Source: Leptobrachium leishanense
Lineage: Eukaryota > Chordata > Amphibia > Anura > Megophryidae
Assembly: GCA_009667805.1 (NCBI GenBank)
Contig: CM019067.1
Span: forward strand, 242,889,721-242,953,720
Direction of reading: 5' to 3'
Length of the DNA stretch: 64,000 bases
Shown one piece after another: positions 30,457 through 43,330 of this stretch. Below the pieces are notes generated by a model that had not been told where the DNA came from, did no database searches, and was given only the letters and a program-made list of their open reading frames with translations. Each line of letters opens with the position of its first letter. Position 1 is the first letter of the stretch. Made by a program: the position numbers and the translations under genes.

Positions 30457-32900
30457 ATAAATGTACCAACATTAGTGAACCCAACCTTGTATTGTAAGTA
30501 AAGTACAGGAATTAGTTTCTTTATGTGACTTATAAAGTATAAGGCAAGGACTATTCTGTCACCCGGACCAGATGATGTCAACAACAGTCAGTAGGTGTCA
30601 TCCTAGCACTCATACAGACTGGGATGTTATGACAATCACCACTATCATCAGGGATGCAATTTCTTTCATTAAAGGGACATGATAGTAGTTTGTGAATTAA
30701 GCATTAGAAAAGTCTGGTAATATTAGTATTGTAGCAATTGAAGATATTGATTGCATTAAGTTGAGGCTATTCTTTCAGCTGCCTTCAGGAGCCTGCAAAT
30801 CTCGGCTTGTCACTATTTCTTCTATGTTCACAGTTGTTGTTTGTGTGTGTGGAGGTGTTTATGTCACTGTTTTCCTAGTTTCAATGCTGAGGAGCAGAGG
30901 TTGATTGACAGCTTACACAAGCATACAGTGGAAGTGAACAAGCTTAAAATGCAGGGTATTCAACCAACATGGTCATAAATGACCTTATTTGACAATATTT
31001 TTCAAAATGCAAACAAAGTCATGATTGAACTTGAAGCAGACAGAATATATCTGGGGTATATTTGAACACTACAAGAATCTCCCTTCTATCCTCACGCAGT
31101 GCTTGCCAGCCTTGAAAGATTTCTCATCATACATTTATTAAAAATATACAACATTTTAACAATGAAATCTAAGAATGTTTATTCCTATAAAATCAAATTA
31201 AAATCCTCAGTATTAAAATTCAATGCTAACAAATGCCCTCCAGTAATTTCCAGTGGAAAGTCTCCAACATTCTACAGTTATACAATAATAATTTAATAAA
31301 TTCTGGCCATGTAATAAGCAGATACAGCGCAAACGAATGTAAACTCATCAGACCAGGGTCCTCTACACCTCCTGTCTCTGATTCCTGAGTTTCTATGTAA
31401 TTTTGATACATCAGTTCCCCATTCTTTGCAGTCAGTTGCTGCAGTACCTGTTGGCACTATATAAATGATGATAATTATAAAGGAATGAATCAAAGAATGG
31501 GCATGGTGCGTCGGCAATTCAAAACCTGTGGAAGTCATAGGAATATAAGGAGGTCCTTTTTTGTTCTTTAGAACCAGCTGCTGGACTAAGTAGAAAAAAA
31601 ACATTTCTAGCAGATAATCATCTCTGGGCATGAAATAAATCCTGGAGTGTTTGTGTTTATAATGAGAGCCAAAGGCTTTATTTAGACATCAGATACGTCG
31701 TATGCACACTGGATGTGCATACATGGCTTGAGTGGTTAAAAAGTACTGCCACTGTGCCATGCAAACTTGCTAAGCAAACAATATAAATATTCTCCTGGGG
31801 TTTATTCTTCATTTTACCCCATAGAAAATCACATATTTCTTTGATTATATTTTTATTTAGTTACAAAGATTTTCATTTTTTTATTAAAAGAAAAAAAATA
31901 TTTTTTGTTTTACAGCATCTTAACCTAAAACACCATCGTATAATATTTGTACTAATATAATATAAAGTTAATTACTTGGAAATAATTTACTATTAAAATA
32001 TATATTTGCTATTTTTTTTTTTATCATATTTGTATGGAACCAGAAAATTCTGAAGTGCTGTTTGTCCTGTATCTATTGAACAACAAAACCTACTAGGACA
32101 TAATGAAAGATGCTGATACAAGCAGGCTATGAGAACTATGGATATTTTTTGTATCGTTCTGGCAAGGTTTACTTTCGGTGCTCTGGCACTGAGAGGGTTA
32201 AATGTTGTTCTGCATGGTGTCAGACTCATGGCAAAAAAAAAAAACAACAAGAAAACAATGGGACTGTGATTAATATAAGGCGGCGTGTATCTCAATCTGG
32301 ACCTTAGTTTATTTTCGGCTGCGCTCATTTGCTGAGGGAAGGCACGGGCACGTTGGTAGATCAGGGCCCGAGCACCCGTCTCATCGCTTGTGGTGAATTA
32401 ATGATGGGAATGTCTCGGCAGCCGTCACATTCATAAATCACCAGAAATGAGAGGGCTAATACATAGAAGTCTTATCCTTTTGTTTAGCAATTTATCATGT
32501 TGCTTGCACATTAATAAACAGAGGTCCCTTGAGGAAAGCTTTGGGAAGATACATTTTTCTTCCTAATTTTCCTCAATTGTAGCCAGTAGATCACAGGTGG
32601 AAAGTGAAGGAGCTTGTCACAACCACTCGTAGAACTAAGCTGCCGCATAGAAATCAGGGACTGCATTGTACTAATAATAATGTCTTACACATTTTATATC
32701 TATCCTTCCTGAAAACTGGGATATGACTGTCTCTCAAATAGAAACAATGAAAGCTGGATGTCATGGATGATTATCAGAGTTAGGATCAAAAGCAAAGTAT
32801 ACTAAACACATCTTATCATACATTTTAAGTAAGCTGTCTATCTAAAATTTAGAGAAAGGCTGTCGACTTTATGTCTGCCGAGAAAAGATAAAACAATAGG
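30457..32900 (+). other. Intronic; no gene seen, one CNE-like block
   Basis: AT-rich, with poly-A/T tracts and no recognisable protein. 32280-32600 is listed separately. 32140-32205 has a decayed transposon-like end (GGCACTGAGAGGGTTAA). Confidence 0.45.
32280..32600. promoter_or_regulatory. Candidate conserved noncoding element
   Basis: Repeat-free block with GGTGAATTAATGATGGG, CATTCATAAATCACC and TAATACATAG homeodomain-like cores and a GC-rich flank (CAGGGCCCGAGCACCCGTC). It lies about 1.2 kb upstream of the exon at 33773. It resembles vertebrate intronic enhancers; no alignment was possible. Confidence 0.3.
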
Positions 32901-33408
32901 GGGCCATATTACGATCCTAACGCTAAAACAGGGACGCAAAGGAGAAAACCTGTGCCTGCAGGTTTCTCTTTAGCGTCCCATTTTAGCGTGATATGATGGT
33001 GCAGGCGCTAATACAGCAGCCTGCACCATAACACAGCGCTAAGCTGCGGGATGCTTGCGGCAGCGCTAAGCGCCACCGCAAGCATTCCCTCCACAGAGTC
33101 CATTGAGGCTAACGCTACCGGTCACATGACCTGCAGAATCTCACCTGCCTGAGATCCGGCAGGTCAGCATAGTGATCCGCAGAGGGAGACTGGGGGACGT
33201 TTTCCCCCCAGTCTCTCACTGCTCCTGGCGGCCAGAAGAAGCGGTTGGAGTCGTCGTTCTCGCAGTGGGATGGGAGGTAAGAATCAGATTTTCGGGTGGG
33301 TTTTTGGCTGGTGCTGATGGTTTCTACAAAAGCGTAATCCGTTAGCACCAGGTCCTGCCTGTGGTCAACTTTCGGTTTAGCGTTAGTGTCAGGAATGTAA
33401 TAGGGCCC
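32901..33408. mobile_element. GGGCC-type MITE just upstream of a GLI3 exon
   Basis: Left end GGGCCATATTACGATCC, right end GGAATGTAATAGGGCCC, possible TAG duplication. The interior shares CACATGACC and GACTGGGGG...CCCCCAGTC hairpin blocks with 10410-11075. It has GTAAGAAT at 33277-33284 in a splice-donor-like context. It ends 364 bp before the exon. Confidence 0.82.
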
Positions 33409-33684
33409 TAGGTATCTAAGCATTCCACACGCAGTTTGATTCTGCAGCTTTTTGGGATGATCTGACTGACACCAGTTTTGGCCAAATGGATGGCCTTTGT
33501 CAAGGTTTATGCCTGGAAACAAGCCAAGTGTAATGGCCTAACTCAAGCATGCCACCACAGGCACTTAAAAGTAGAATTTCTTCTCAAAGTAATGGCTCCA
33601 AATTACTACGCTTTAACTTGTTCAAGGTTCTGTGTTCATATGTTAGACCTGTCAACAATTTGGCAAGAAGAAAGTGTATTATAG

Positions 33685-33975
<291 letters not shown>

Positions 33976-34157
33976 TAATTATGGAACTATATATTGACAC
34001 CGTCTCATCTTGGTTGGCCAGCTAAGTAATATCATGTAATTATCTTGTGACATTAATCATGCTATTATGAGAGCAGGCCTGGTTAAACAAGGACTGAACA
34101 ATGTCTTTTTCATGCCAGTTTCTAAAAAAGTTGATAGTTTTATGGACATATACTGGA

Positions 34158-34301
34158 CAGATAGTGGCATGTCCGCATCATTGGCCCTCCAGATGTTTTC
34201 AAACTGCATCTCCCATGATGCTTCAGTATTCATTAGATTGGGAGAGTCTTATGGGTAATGTAGTTCCAAAACATCAGCAAGTTCAAGGTTGCTGACCCCT
34301 G
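34158..34301. mobile_element. Old hAT-type repeat
   Basis: The right end AAGGTTGCTGACCCCTG is the inverse of the CAGNGGTCNGCAACCTT end of a widespread vertebrate hAT group, and the interior has GGCCCTCCAGATGTTTTC and CTCCCATGATGC. The left edge is approximate. Confidence 0.6.
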
Positions 34302-34439
34302 CTTTACATTTTACAGGGTGTGAACAGAGTACTGCAAGGTTGCCATCTTTTTCAAACAACGTCATCCACTAGACATCATATTTATTTTTGACTGTAGATG
34401 CTACTTTTACAAAAATGAGCGTTTGGATGATTTTTTTAA

Positions 34440-35242
34440 GTGTTTTTTTAAATATAGAAACATAGAAAAACATAGAAAATGTCGGCAGATAAGAACCTTT
34501 CGGTCCATCTAGTCTGCCCAATTACATGGATACTTTACCTGGATTTATCTTTTGTTTAGGATAGCCTTATGCCTATCCCATGCCTGCTTAAATTCAATTA
34601 CTGTTTTGGCCTCTACCACTTCAACTGGAAGGCTGTTCCATGTATCCACCACCCTCTCAGTAAAATAATGCTTCCTGATGTTACTTTTAAACCTTTGCCC
34701 CTCTAATCTAAGACTATGCCCTCTTGTTTTGCTACTTTGTTTCCGTTTAAATATACTCCCTTCCTCTACCTTTTGGATTCACTTTACGTATTTAAATGTT
34801 TCTATCATATCTCCTCTGTCTCGTCTTTTTTCCAAGCTGTACATGTTAAGATCATTAAGCCTTTCCTGGTAACTTTTCTCCTTCAAGCCGTACACCATTT
34901 TAGTAGCCCTTCTCTGAACTCTCTCTAAGGTGTCTGCATCCTTCTGGAGATACGGTCTCCAGTACTGCACACAGTACTCCAAGTGAGGTCTCACCAGTGC
35001 TCTGTACAGTGGCATGAGCACTTCCCTTTTCCTACTGCTAATACCTCTCCCTACACAACCAAGCATTCTGCCAGCATTTCCTGCTGCTCTATTACATTGA
35101 CTACTTACCCTTAGATCCTCTGCAATAATAACCCCTAAATCCCTTTCCTCAGATGTTGAGGTTAGGACTGTATCAAATATTCTATATTCAGCCCTTGGGT
35201 TTTTACGCCCCAGGTGCATTATCTTGCACTTATCCACGTTAT
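34440..35242 (-). pseudogene. CR1-like LINE, 3' fragment of the reverse-transcriptase ORF
   Basis: On the minus strand about 150 codons stay open: KCKIMHLGRKNP, EERDLGVIIAEDL, VLMPLYRALVRPHLEYCVQ, LERVQRRATKMVYGL and LEKRRDRGDM. These are the conserved blocks downstream of the polymerase core in CR1-group LINEs. The 3' end at about 34440-34475 has TCTATGTTTTTCTATGTTTC, like the short CR1 tail repeat. The 5' side is truncated at about 35242, as expected from incomplete target-primed reverse transcription. Non-functional. Confidence 0.9.
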
Positions 35243-37843
35243 CGGAGATGTTACCTGTGCAAATCTCCTTCTATTGTAGTCAGTGATATTACACTGCCAA
35301 TAGTCTACACTAAACTTTAATGTCCCGTAATCGTCTTGCCAGATATTCACTTGATATTAAATAAAAGAATACAATTTCACCCATCAGCTCTTTTGTTTTT
35401 TCTTTCAAACTCCAGAGCTCATGAATTCTGAGGTAAAAATGTGAGTCTACTTAAACTGCCCAGAAGAAACATAGGGCTCGACTTAATTTAGCCAATGGCC
35501 GAAATCAAGACCTTTTTTCGGCCCATGCTTGACCATTTTTCAGTTCAGGAGATTGAAATACACGTTTCCCACAAGTAGCCGATATTTATATTTTTTCTGA
35601 AAAAACAGAAGATATAATTAAATGGAGCCCACAGCTCTGAGCTTTTATTCAAACCTCTTTTCAGGAGGCCTAGAGAGGGAAATGTGAATGGGGTCAGGTA
35701 ATGTGCAGTGTGCATGGAGTTGATTTTTTCAATGTTAGCATCACAGCTGTTTTGGGTAAATTCTACAGCTGCGACCAGAAACTGTATGACCTTGTTAGCA
35801 ATGTTGCCACAAAGTTTGCTTTTCATTATGAGTCCAGTAATGTTTAGTTTTATTATTTTTAAGTTAGTTAACTTAGCTATTTGAGACGCTACATCCTAAT
35901 GAAATTACAATACAGCTCAGTGACCCTCATTTAAAAGGTTTGGAGAACTCTGCACGTAGGTCTTTAGGATGCTTTTATACAGAGTGTGTTTGTGCATTGT
36001 TCCCTCTACAATCAGTTCCATATTTGAGACATCCAGAAAGTTAGGACACAGATCCAATGTGAAAAAAACAAGACTTTTGGCACAGGCAAAACACATTGTA
36101 TTGGAGACAGGCACCATGCCAAGTTTCTGTAAATCTCTGCAACCACTGAGCCATGGCTCTTAAAATGTGACTATTTGCTCCTAACATCTTGGTATTTTAT
36201 ACCTGTTGATGCACCCATTCTTCGGCTCATAAAAGTGTCTGGCTGGCTCCTGCTCTGTATATTATGTAGTCTGCCGCGACTCTGAGCAGCAATAACTTGT
36301 CTTTATAGAAGAATCATAACCCATTCTCAGATTTATATATGGAGGCAATGTATATAAATATTCCCATTAATCCAAGCTATAACTATGCTCCATAAAGTGA
36401 TATTCCATGCAATAGGCCTGTTAGCTATGGAAACAAAAGGGAAAATATCAAAATAAATTGCTTTCTTAATGTTGTGATGTACCTCCATAATAAAATTGCC
36501 ATATTGTGTTTCCATATTCAAGACAAAGTGGTAACGTAAACTGAACTCAATGAGCATTTCAGGCCAAACTTCGCCAATCAACTAATAGTTGACTTTAATT
36601 TTAACATTGCTTACAAAAATTATGTATATCATACATAAATTCTGTTGGGTCTAGACCTTATATTGCTTGAATACATCTACCAGAAATGTCAAGTCATTTC
36701 ACAATTATGTGCATACAAGTACAACCTAACTACTCATCGAGCAATAATTCTGTGGCTTAAAACCTGCATATAAATCAGAACAAAAATCTAAAAAGTGGAG
36801 TCAAATTTTTGGCACAGAGAAGATATATTATTGGCCAACATTGAGAATGTGCCCTTATGCTAATAATTAACAATGTATAATATGCTATACTTCAAATAAA
36901 TTATGAACAAAGGCATTATCAGATTGTCTGAGTCATTGTAGCCACTATGGTCATTCATGGTACGAGGAGTCACACTCACAATCCATCTCTTATCCCCAAT
37001 GTATGAGCTAATCTCGACAGGGTCGAACTGCCAGGAAAAAAGCTGGCCATATTGGCTGCACTAGACATTGTGTCCTGACACTCGCATTGAGAGTCATGAT
37101 AGATCCATGCATAATTTCATTGCTGTGAAACCATTATTAGTTATGTTAACTTTATGTTCATAATTATGTTTTTATCGACATTTTGTCTTTTTGTCTTCTT
37201 ACACTCACTTGCATGCCTAACAGTGACATGTGCAGCATGTATAGCTTGTTTGGGATGCGTTTGTTAGTTTTGCTGTCAGTGGGCTGTCAGTGGATGTGCT
37301 TTAGTTTCACACAGTGTTAATCAGACCTTTCCTGAGATTTGCTTAAGTCTGCATTTGCCATGTGAAGGAGCCGGCCTTGCGGTTAAGACTCTGGGCTTTG
37401 GAAATGGCGATGTGGCCAGTTTTTAGTGTATTTTATTTTCTGCACTCTTCTATTTCTGTACATGTTTGCACATGTGTTTGAGAAACATGCTTCGTTTCCA
37501 TGCTATATTTCCTTTTGTTTGAGCCACTGAAATTTCGTTTCGGGATTTGACCACAAGTCTATTTTGGGTGGCGCTTAGGTTAACTTTCACTCGTCTGTGA
37601 GTGCGAATCCCTATAATTATAATGGTGAGAAGATTGTGTCCACAGATTATAGTGAAATTCTGTTTTTTCAAGCAGCAATTTATCAGCGTAAATCACAACT
37701 CTTCCATCTTTACAATTTTGAGGGTTGGTGATTCTAGTCCAATAAGTTGCTGTTGTGTATTAACTGAAGGAAGGAAGCCACCAACTTGGTTAGTACATTC
37801 AATGTGAACTGAGCACTACATGTGCACCTTATATATCCTAGAA
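35243..37843 (+). other. Intronic, mostly unique
   Basis: No ORF of known type. 35474-35540 (GGGCTCGACTTAATTTAGCC) and 52099-52160 share a block with GGCCGAAATCA, hinting at a minor repeat family. The rest, including 36290-37700, shows no repeat. Confidence 0.5.
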
Positions 37844-38025
37844 CAGTGGTTCTCAAACCTGTCCTCGGGACCCCCAACCAGGCCAGATTTTGCAGATCAC
37901 CTTGGGGAAATACAGACTGAATCCTGCAATCACTGAGCAGGATATCATATCAGTTGTGCCTTGCTTCAGCTATCTGGAAAACCTGGCTTGTTAGGGGGTC
38001 CTGAGGGCAGGTTTGGGAAACAGTG
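37844..38025. mobile_element. hAT-type MITE, TSD TCCTAGAA
   Basis: 182 bp between exact 8-bp duplications (37836-37843, 38026-38033). Ends CAGTGGTTCTCAAACCTG and CAGGTTTGGGAAACAGTG are inverted, with GGACCCCC/GGGGGTCC just inside. Confidence 0.96.
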
Positions 38026-38164
38026 TCCTAGAACACTACACTGCATTGAAAACCAATGTTATCAAGTGCAGAAACCTTAGAGAAAGTGAAAGGTTGGTTG
38101 GGAATTTAAGAGGTAGACCCAAATATATTGACTGGATATATATCCAAAACATGTCGTCGTACAG

Positions 38165-38255
38165 TAGTGTTTTTTAAGTTGGGACTTGACATACTAACGA
38201 GAGAAATCTCAATGTATCCTTCCTGGTAAAATACTTTGCAAACAAATAAATAAAT
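38165..38255. repeat. Retroelement tail-like repeat
   Basis: TCAATGTATCCTTCCTGGTA, AAATACTTTGCAAA and an AAATAAATAAAT run; a second copy of the same block is at 49478-49518. It resembles a LINE/SINE 3' end. Confidence 0.5.
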
Positions 38256-39109
38256 ACATTTGCAATCTTTAGACTTGTTGAGCATACTGGGAGCCTTGGT
38301 TCAGAAACAATGGGGTACAGAGTTAGCCACCACTGGGATGTGATCTAATTGATCTATGCCTGATAAAAAAAAGCCCTTTGACCTGCCTCTTGGTATGATT
38401 GATTAACGCAGTAGACAATGGTCTTGAGCCAACTTCTTTTCACCATTGATCTATAAAAAGCATAGCCTTCCATCCCCAGATAACCAGTGGGAAAAATCCT
38501 CATAAACAATTGAAAGGGGCTCCTCTAAAATAAAACTATTCATAGAGAATTTGACCGTACATATGTGCTTTATGACATCCATTAATATAAGTTCAAAGAA
38601 CCAGGAAAGCTTAACAAAACCTTGTTTATTTTATAGAGCCAATTGATTTAGAAAATGCTCTTAGAAGTGTGGGGAAAAAAAGCATATACTTCTTTATAAA
38701 TGGAACTATTGTTATCAAGGCATAACTGGAGCAATTATGGGTCAAATGCTAAATACTGAGCACTCAGCATAAACATTCCTTTGGTGCATTTGACTAATGT
38801 TTCAAATTTAGCAAATTTTCCTCAGCATTGCTTAAGTTTCGCCTTGATAAATATGACTGTGGTCTTTAAGATAATATTGTCTATTTTATTATCTGAGGTT
38901 CTCACGGGACATTATATTACTTACATGTCTCACTTCCTACAAGGACAATTTGTGATGTAAGGCAAAGATGTAAGGGGGGACGCTCAGTCTACATATACAT
39001 GTACATGCATAGATATTCTTTTGTTTACATGAATGGTTGAAAACGTCTTTTGTTTTTGAACAAAAACATTCAATGGATACAACTCAATATTGAATTTTGA
39101 AAACTCTAC
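38256..39109 (+). other. Intronic, no feature recognised
   Basis: Nothing supportable beyond unique AT-rich DNA. Confidence 0.5.
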
Positions 39110-39826
39110 GGGCTATATTACATTCTTCATGCAAAAAGCCTCGCGCCAAATCTTTGCGCCAAGCGGTAAACTTTTGTGCGCGCAAATCACCGCTGGAATT
39201 ACAATCCTTGCGTTTTTTTTCTTCCGCCGATCAATTGCGCGCGCAAACAGGATGCGCACAAATGCAGTACCGTCTCCCGCAAAAATCTTTGCGAGCGCAG
39301 ATTTTTGCACCCATTCAGCCAATCAAAATGAAGAAACACACCTATCAAACGCAACTGAATTGCGTCTGCTAGAGGCATCGGAGACGGGTTCTGCGACTAT
39401 GATGCAAAATGAGCACATATGCTACAGTAATAATACACACACCTGCCATCATCCATTATATTGTTGCTGCATTCCTTTTAATGGGCTGTTTTTTTTTTTT
39501 GGGTTAGCCAGGTTGTTAAGATATGCCATTAGCACCAGCTTTTAGGAGCTGCTAAAATTATGCACGCAAAGGCTATGCGGTAATTACCGCGAACAGATTG
39601 TAATACCATCTGCGTACCAGCGCACATTCGCATTTGCGCTCACAATGTTAAGTATAGGACACGCGCAGTACAGTAAGCTCGCGCAGGTTCACCCGCGGTA
39701 GACGATTGTGCGCGGTTGTTGCGCTGACTATGTAATACGGCATTCGGCGCAAAGGGTTTTACCCCTCACGTTAATGTTTTTTTTTGCGCCGGTGCAAACG
39801 TTTGCGCGAAGATTGTAGTTTAGCCC
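39110..39826. mobile_element. GGGCTA-type MITE, GCGC-rich subfamily
   Basis: GGGCTATATTACATTC at the left, GATTGTAGTTTAGCCC at the right. It runs parallel to 15108-15817 throughout (GCGCGCAAACAGGA, CAGCCAATCAAAATGAAG, AAAGGCTATGCGGTAATTAC). No transposase. Confidence 0.9.
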
Positions 39827-40369
39827 TATATCTTTTACAATTTCTTGCTCACAGACCTATGCTTGTATGTGGATAGCTTATGATTTGTTGTTCTTAGTGG
39901 TGGTGCTGGATGTTTTCTGACATAAAATAAGCAGCCCTCTAGACATAGCCATGTAAATCATTGGTTGCTATCAGAGTTGTGGTACGATATTAGATTAGGG
40001 TTGATAAATTCTACCCATCAGCAGCTCTCAGTAAACCCTTAATGAGCTGCCTGTCTCCTTCAGTTTGTGAAAGCATGATTGAGCTTCTTTATTCTTTTTT
40101 TTTTTTTACCTTTTTTTTTCAGTTCACATATCAAGTTGTATTTTCCATTCCTGTCTACTTTAAATATTGTACTCTGTATATTAGCGATATTAACAAGGTA
40201 AAATTGTGTTACTTTATTTAAAGAGACTATGTTATACTTATAATTTCAATCCAGTTTTCCTTAAAATGGAATGTAAAATGTTTTAATGCAGTTAATAAAC
40301 AATTTAGAAATGAATATAGTGGTCTAATTTTTCAGTGCAAACACAGTTAATTAGCACCAATATACTGAA
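39827..40369 (+). other. Intronic, no feature recognised
   Basis: AT-rich sequence with poly-T tracts around 40096-40120 and nothing else I can support. Confidence 0.5.
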
Positions 40370-40372
40370 TAA

Positions 40373-40820
40373 GGCTGGGGTCAGACGAGCGTGATTTCTA
40401 CGGGCTGTACGTCCGTGCAGTACGGACATCGTCAGTACGGATGACGCAGTAGTGGTCACACAGTCCGTTTTTTCACTGAAGTTATTTTTTGACGGATGTA
40501 GGAGGGGAAAATAAATTACAATGAAAAAACATTCTGTCCGTCAAAAATGCTGGACGTATAAATGCAGTCCGTCTGACCTCGCTCCATCACTCACACACAA
40601 AGCTATGCAGACGTTGAGGACGTGGCGCACTCCGCACGTCCGTTCTAGCAGTATTACGTTCTTGCCTAACCTGCGTCCGTTTGCCGCGGCCGTTGTGCGT
40701 CCGCAGTTCAGTGCGGACGTACTTCATGTGTCAGGCTCCAATGGACTTACTTTCATGCTATCACGGACGTACTTTTAGGCGCAATCACGGACGTGAACAC
40801 TACGCTCGTCTGACCCAGCC
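40373..40820. mobile_element. MITE with GGCTGGGGTCAGACGAGCG ends, TSD TAA
   Basis: 448 bp between TAA copies (40370-40372, 40821-40823). Ends GGCTGGGGTCAGACGAGCG / CGCTCGTCTGACCCAGCC. The interior repeats CGGACGTA-type blocks in both orientations. Confidence 0.94.
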
Positions 40821-41084
40821 TAACTGCTCATGTTTGGCACAGGTCAATGCACATAGATTTACAGTATCTCACAGAAGTGAAGACACCCCTCACAATTTTG
40901 TAAATATTTTATTATATCTTTTCATGTGACAACACTGAAGAAATTACACTTTGCTACAATGTAAAGTAGTAAATGTACAGCTTGTATAACAGTGTAAATT
41001 TTCTGTCCCCTCAAAATAACTCAACAGTCAACACACAGTCACAGTCTAAACCGCTGGCAACAAAAGTGAATACATCCCTAAGTG

Positions 41085-42200
41085 TAAAGTGTCAATATTT
41101 TGTGTGGCCACCACTATTTTCCAGCACTGCCTCAACCCTCTTAGGCATGGAGTTCACCAGAGCTTCACAGGTTGTCACTGGAGTCCTCTTCGACTCCTCC
41201 ATGACGATATCACAGAGCTGGTGGAAGTTAGAGACCTTGCGCTCCCCTTCTTACTTTTGAGGGTGTCCCACAGATGCTCAATAGGGTTTAGGTCTGGAGA
41301 CATGCTTGGCCAGTCTCTCACCTTTACTCTCAGCTTCTTTAACAAGGCAGTGGTCATCTTGGAGGTGTGTTTGGGGTCGTCGTTATCATGTTGAAATACT
41401 GCCCTGCAGTCCAGTCGCCAAAGGGAGGGGATCATGCTCTGCTTCAGTATGTCACAGTACATGTTGGCATTCATGGTTCCCTCAATGAACTGTAGCTCCC
41501 AGTGCCGGCAGCACTCATGCATCCCCAGACCATGACACTTCCACCACCATGCTTGACTGTACTCCTCACCTGGTTGCCGCCACACAAGCTTGACACCATC
41601 TAAACCAAATAAGTTTATCTTGGTCTCATCAGACCACAGGACATGGTTCCAGTAATCCATGTCCTTAGTCTGCTTTTCTTCAGCAAGCTGTTTGCGGGCT
41701 TTCTTGTGCATCATGACGACAGCCATGCAGACCATTTGATGCAATGTGCGGCGTATGGTCTGAGCACTGACAGGCTGACCCCCCTCAACCCTTCAACCTC
41801 TGCTGCAATGCTGGCAGCATTCATACATCTATCTACCAAAGACATCCTCTCTTTATGACGCTGAGCATGTGCACTCAGCTTCTTTGGTCGTCCAAGGTGA
41901 GGAATGTTCTGAGTGGAACCTATCCTGTTAAACCTCTGTATGGTCTTGGCCACTGTGCTGCTGCTTAGTTTCAGGGTCTTGGCAATCTTCTTATAGCCTA
42001 GGCCAGTAGTTCCCATCCTCAAAATCTGGCCTGTTAGGGGGTATTTGAGAACCATGATTGGGAACCACTGGCCTAGGCCATCTTTATGTAGAGCAACAAT
42101 TAATTTTTCAGATCCTCTTAGAGTGCTTTGCCATGAGGTGCCATTTTGAACGTCTAGTGACCAGTATGAGAGAGTGATAACACCAAATTTAACAAACCTG
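41085..42200 (-). pseudogene. Tc1 transposase, frameshifted
   Basis: It would bind the inverted repeats and move the element by cut-and-paste at TA. The N-terminal half-frame has helix-turn-helix blocks (TTGLGYKKIAKTLKLSSSTV, LGRPKKLSAHAQRH). The catalytic half has WSDETKINLFG (Asp), FQHDNDDPKHTS (Asp) and SPDLNPIEHLW (Glu), the DD34E triad. The frame changes near 41711-41744 and again after IEHLW, so the C-terminus (down to about 41085) is out of frame. A 67-bp hAT insertion adds 25 codons to the N-terminal half without breaking its frame. All catalytic residues survive, but a working protein is unlikely. Confidence 0.94.
42004..42070. mobile_element. 67-bp hAT-type micro-MITE, TSD GCCTAGGC
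   Basis: CAGTAGTTCCCATCCTC at the left, GATTGGGAACCACTG at the right, exact 8-bp duplications (41996-42003, 42071-42078). It resembles the 182-bp element at 37844-38025 with nearly all interior lost. Confidence 0.95.
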
Positions 42201-43204
42201 CTCCCCATTCACACCTGAGACCTTGTAACACTAACAAGTCACGTGACACCGGGGAGGTAAATGGCCAATTTGGACATTTTGACTTAGGGGTGTACTCACT
42301 TTTGTTGCCAGCGGTTTTGACATTAATGACTGTGTGTTGAGTTATTTTGAGGGGACAGTAAATTGATACTGTTATACAAGCTGTACACTCACTACTTTAC
42401 ATTGTAGCAAAGTGTAATTTCTTCAGTGTTGTCACATGATAAGATATAATAAAATATTTACAAAAATTGGAGGGGTTCTCACGTCTGTGAGATACTGTTA
42501 GTACTATATACCAAATATAATGAACAATAATACAATATAACAAACTCACGCCATCGCAATGCAAGGAAAAATCTTGCTTCATTACATTGTCCCTGCTCCC
42601 CTCAGCCTGTCCCTACTCCACTACTGCTGTCCTTTCTGTATTACACTTACCTTGTTCCTGCTTGCTCTTTCAATGAGAGCTGCAGAACAGCGCCACTGTG
42701 ACCAAGTGGCCATGCTGGGAACTGCATCTGGAGATTCCCCATTGGCTGTCATGTCAGATGTGTTGAAACTTTAGGTGCATGTCCTGGAGCCTAATTGCAA
42801 GTGAATGTAACTTGCATTTTACAGAATGGTCTGTGCATTGCATAATTATAATACTGCCCTTCGATTTATCAATGCACATACAGTAGTTTTGTCTCCACCC
42901 AATAATAATTCATTTTTCACGGGGATCCATACCATCTTATGACTAGCTGAAAAAATACGGAGATGACAATAGGATGGAAACCCATCTGTTGTATTATTTT
43001 CATTTAAAAATTAGTTAGATGTATTTTTTTAGGTCCTTTTTTAATGTGGCTAATAGAAATTCCTGTCCCCAAGTGTCCTTTCATGTTCTAGTTTTTTACT
43101 TTACTGTTATATAATGTGGTAAATAAAAGAAAAAGCTCTTCTTAATTGTCATTATTAAAATAAGCATTGGTATGGTAAATATTATTTTTTGTGTATTTAT
43201 ATGA

Positions 43205-43288
43205 CATATATATATATATATAATATAGTTATATGACATATATTCTGTGTGTATATATATATATAATATAGTTATATGATATATATTC

Positions 43289-43320
<32 letters not shown>

Positions 43321-43330
43321 CACACTCACG
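43205..43330. repeat. TA/TG microsatellite with about 55-bp higher-order repeat
   Basis: (TA)n tracts alternate with ATAGTTATATGACATATATT and TCTGTGTGTG, repeated about twice, ending in (TG)n(TA)n(CA)n. Alternating purine-pyrimidine sequence able to form cruciform or Z structures. Confidence 0.9.

Larger units (their letters stand above)
40862..42498 (-). mobile_element. Tc1-family transposon with about 215-bp inverted repeats
   Basis: CAGTATCTCACAGAAGTGAA at the left and the inverse GTGAGATACTG at the right, adjoining TA. The inverted repeats extend about 215 bp (40862-41081 against 42285-42497). Between them lies one transposase gene on the minus strand, broken by frameshifts. It directly follows the MITE at 40373. 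Confidence 0.95.
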
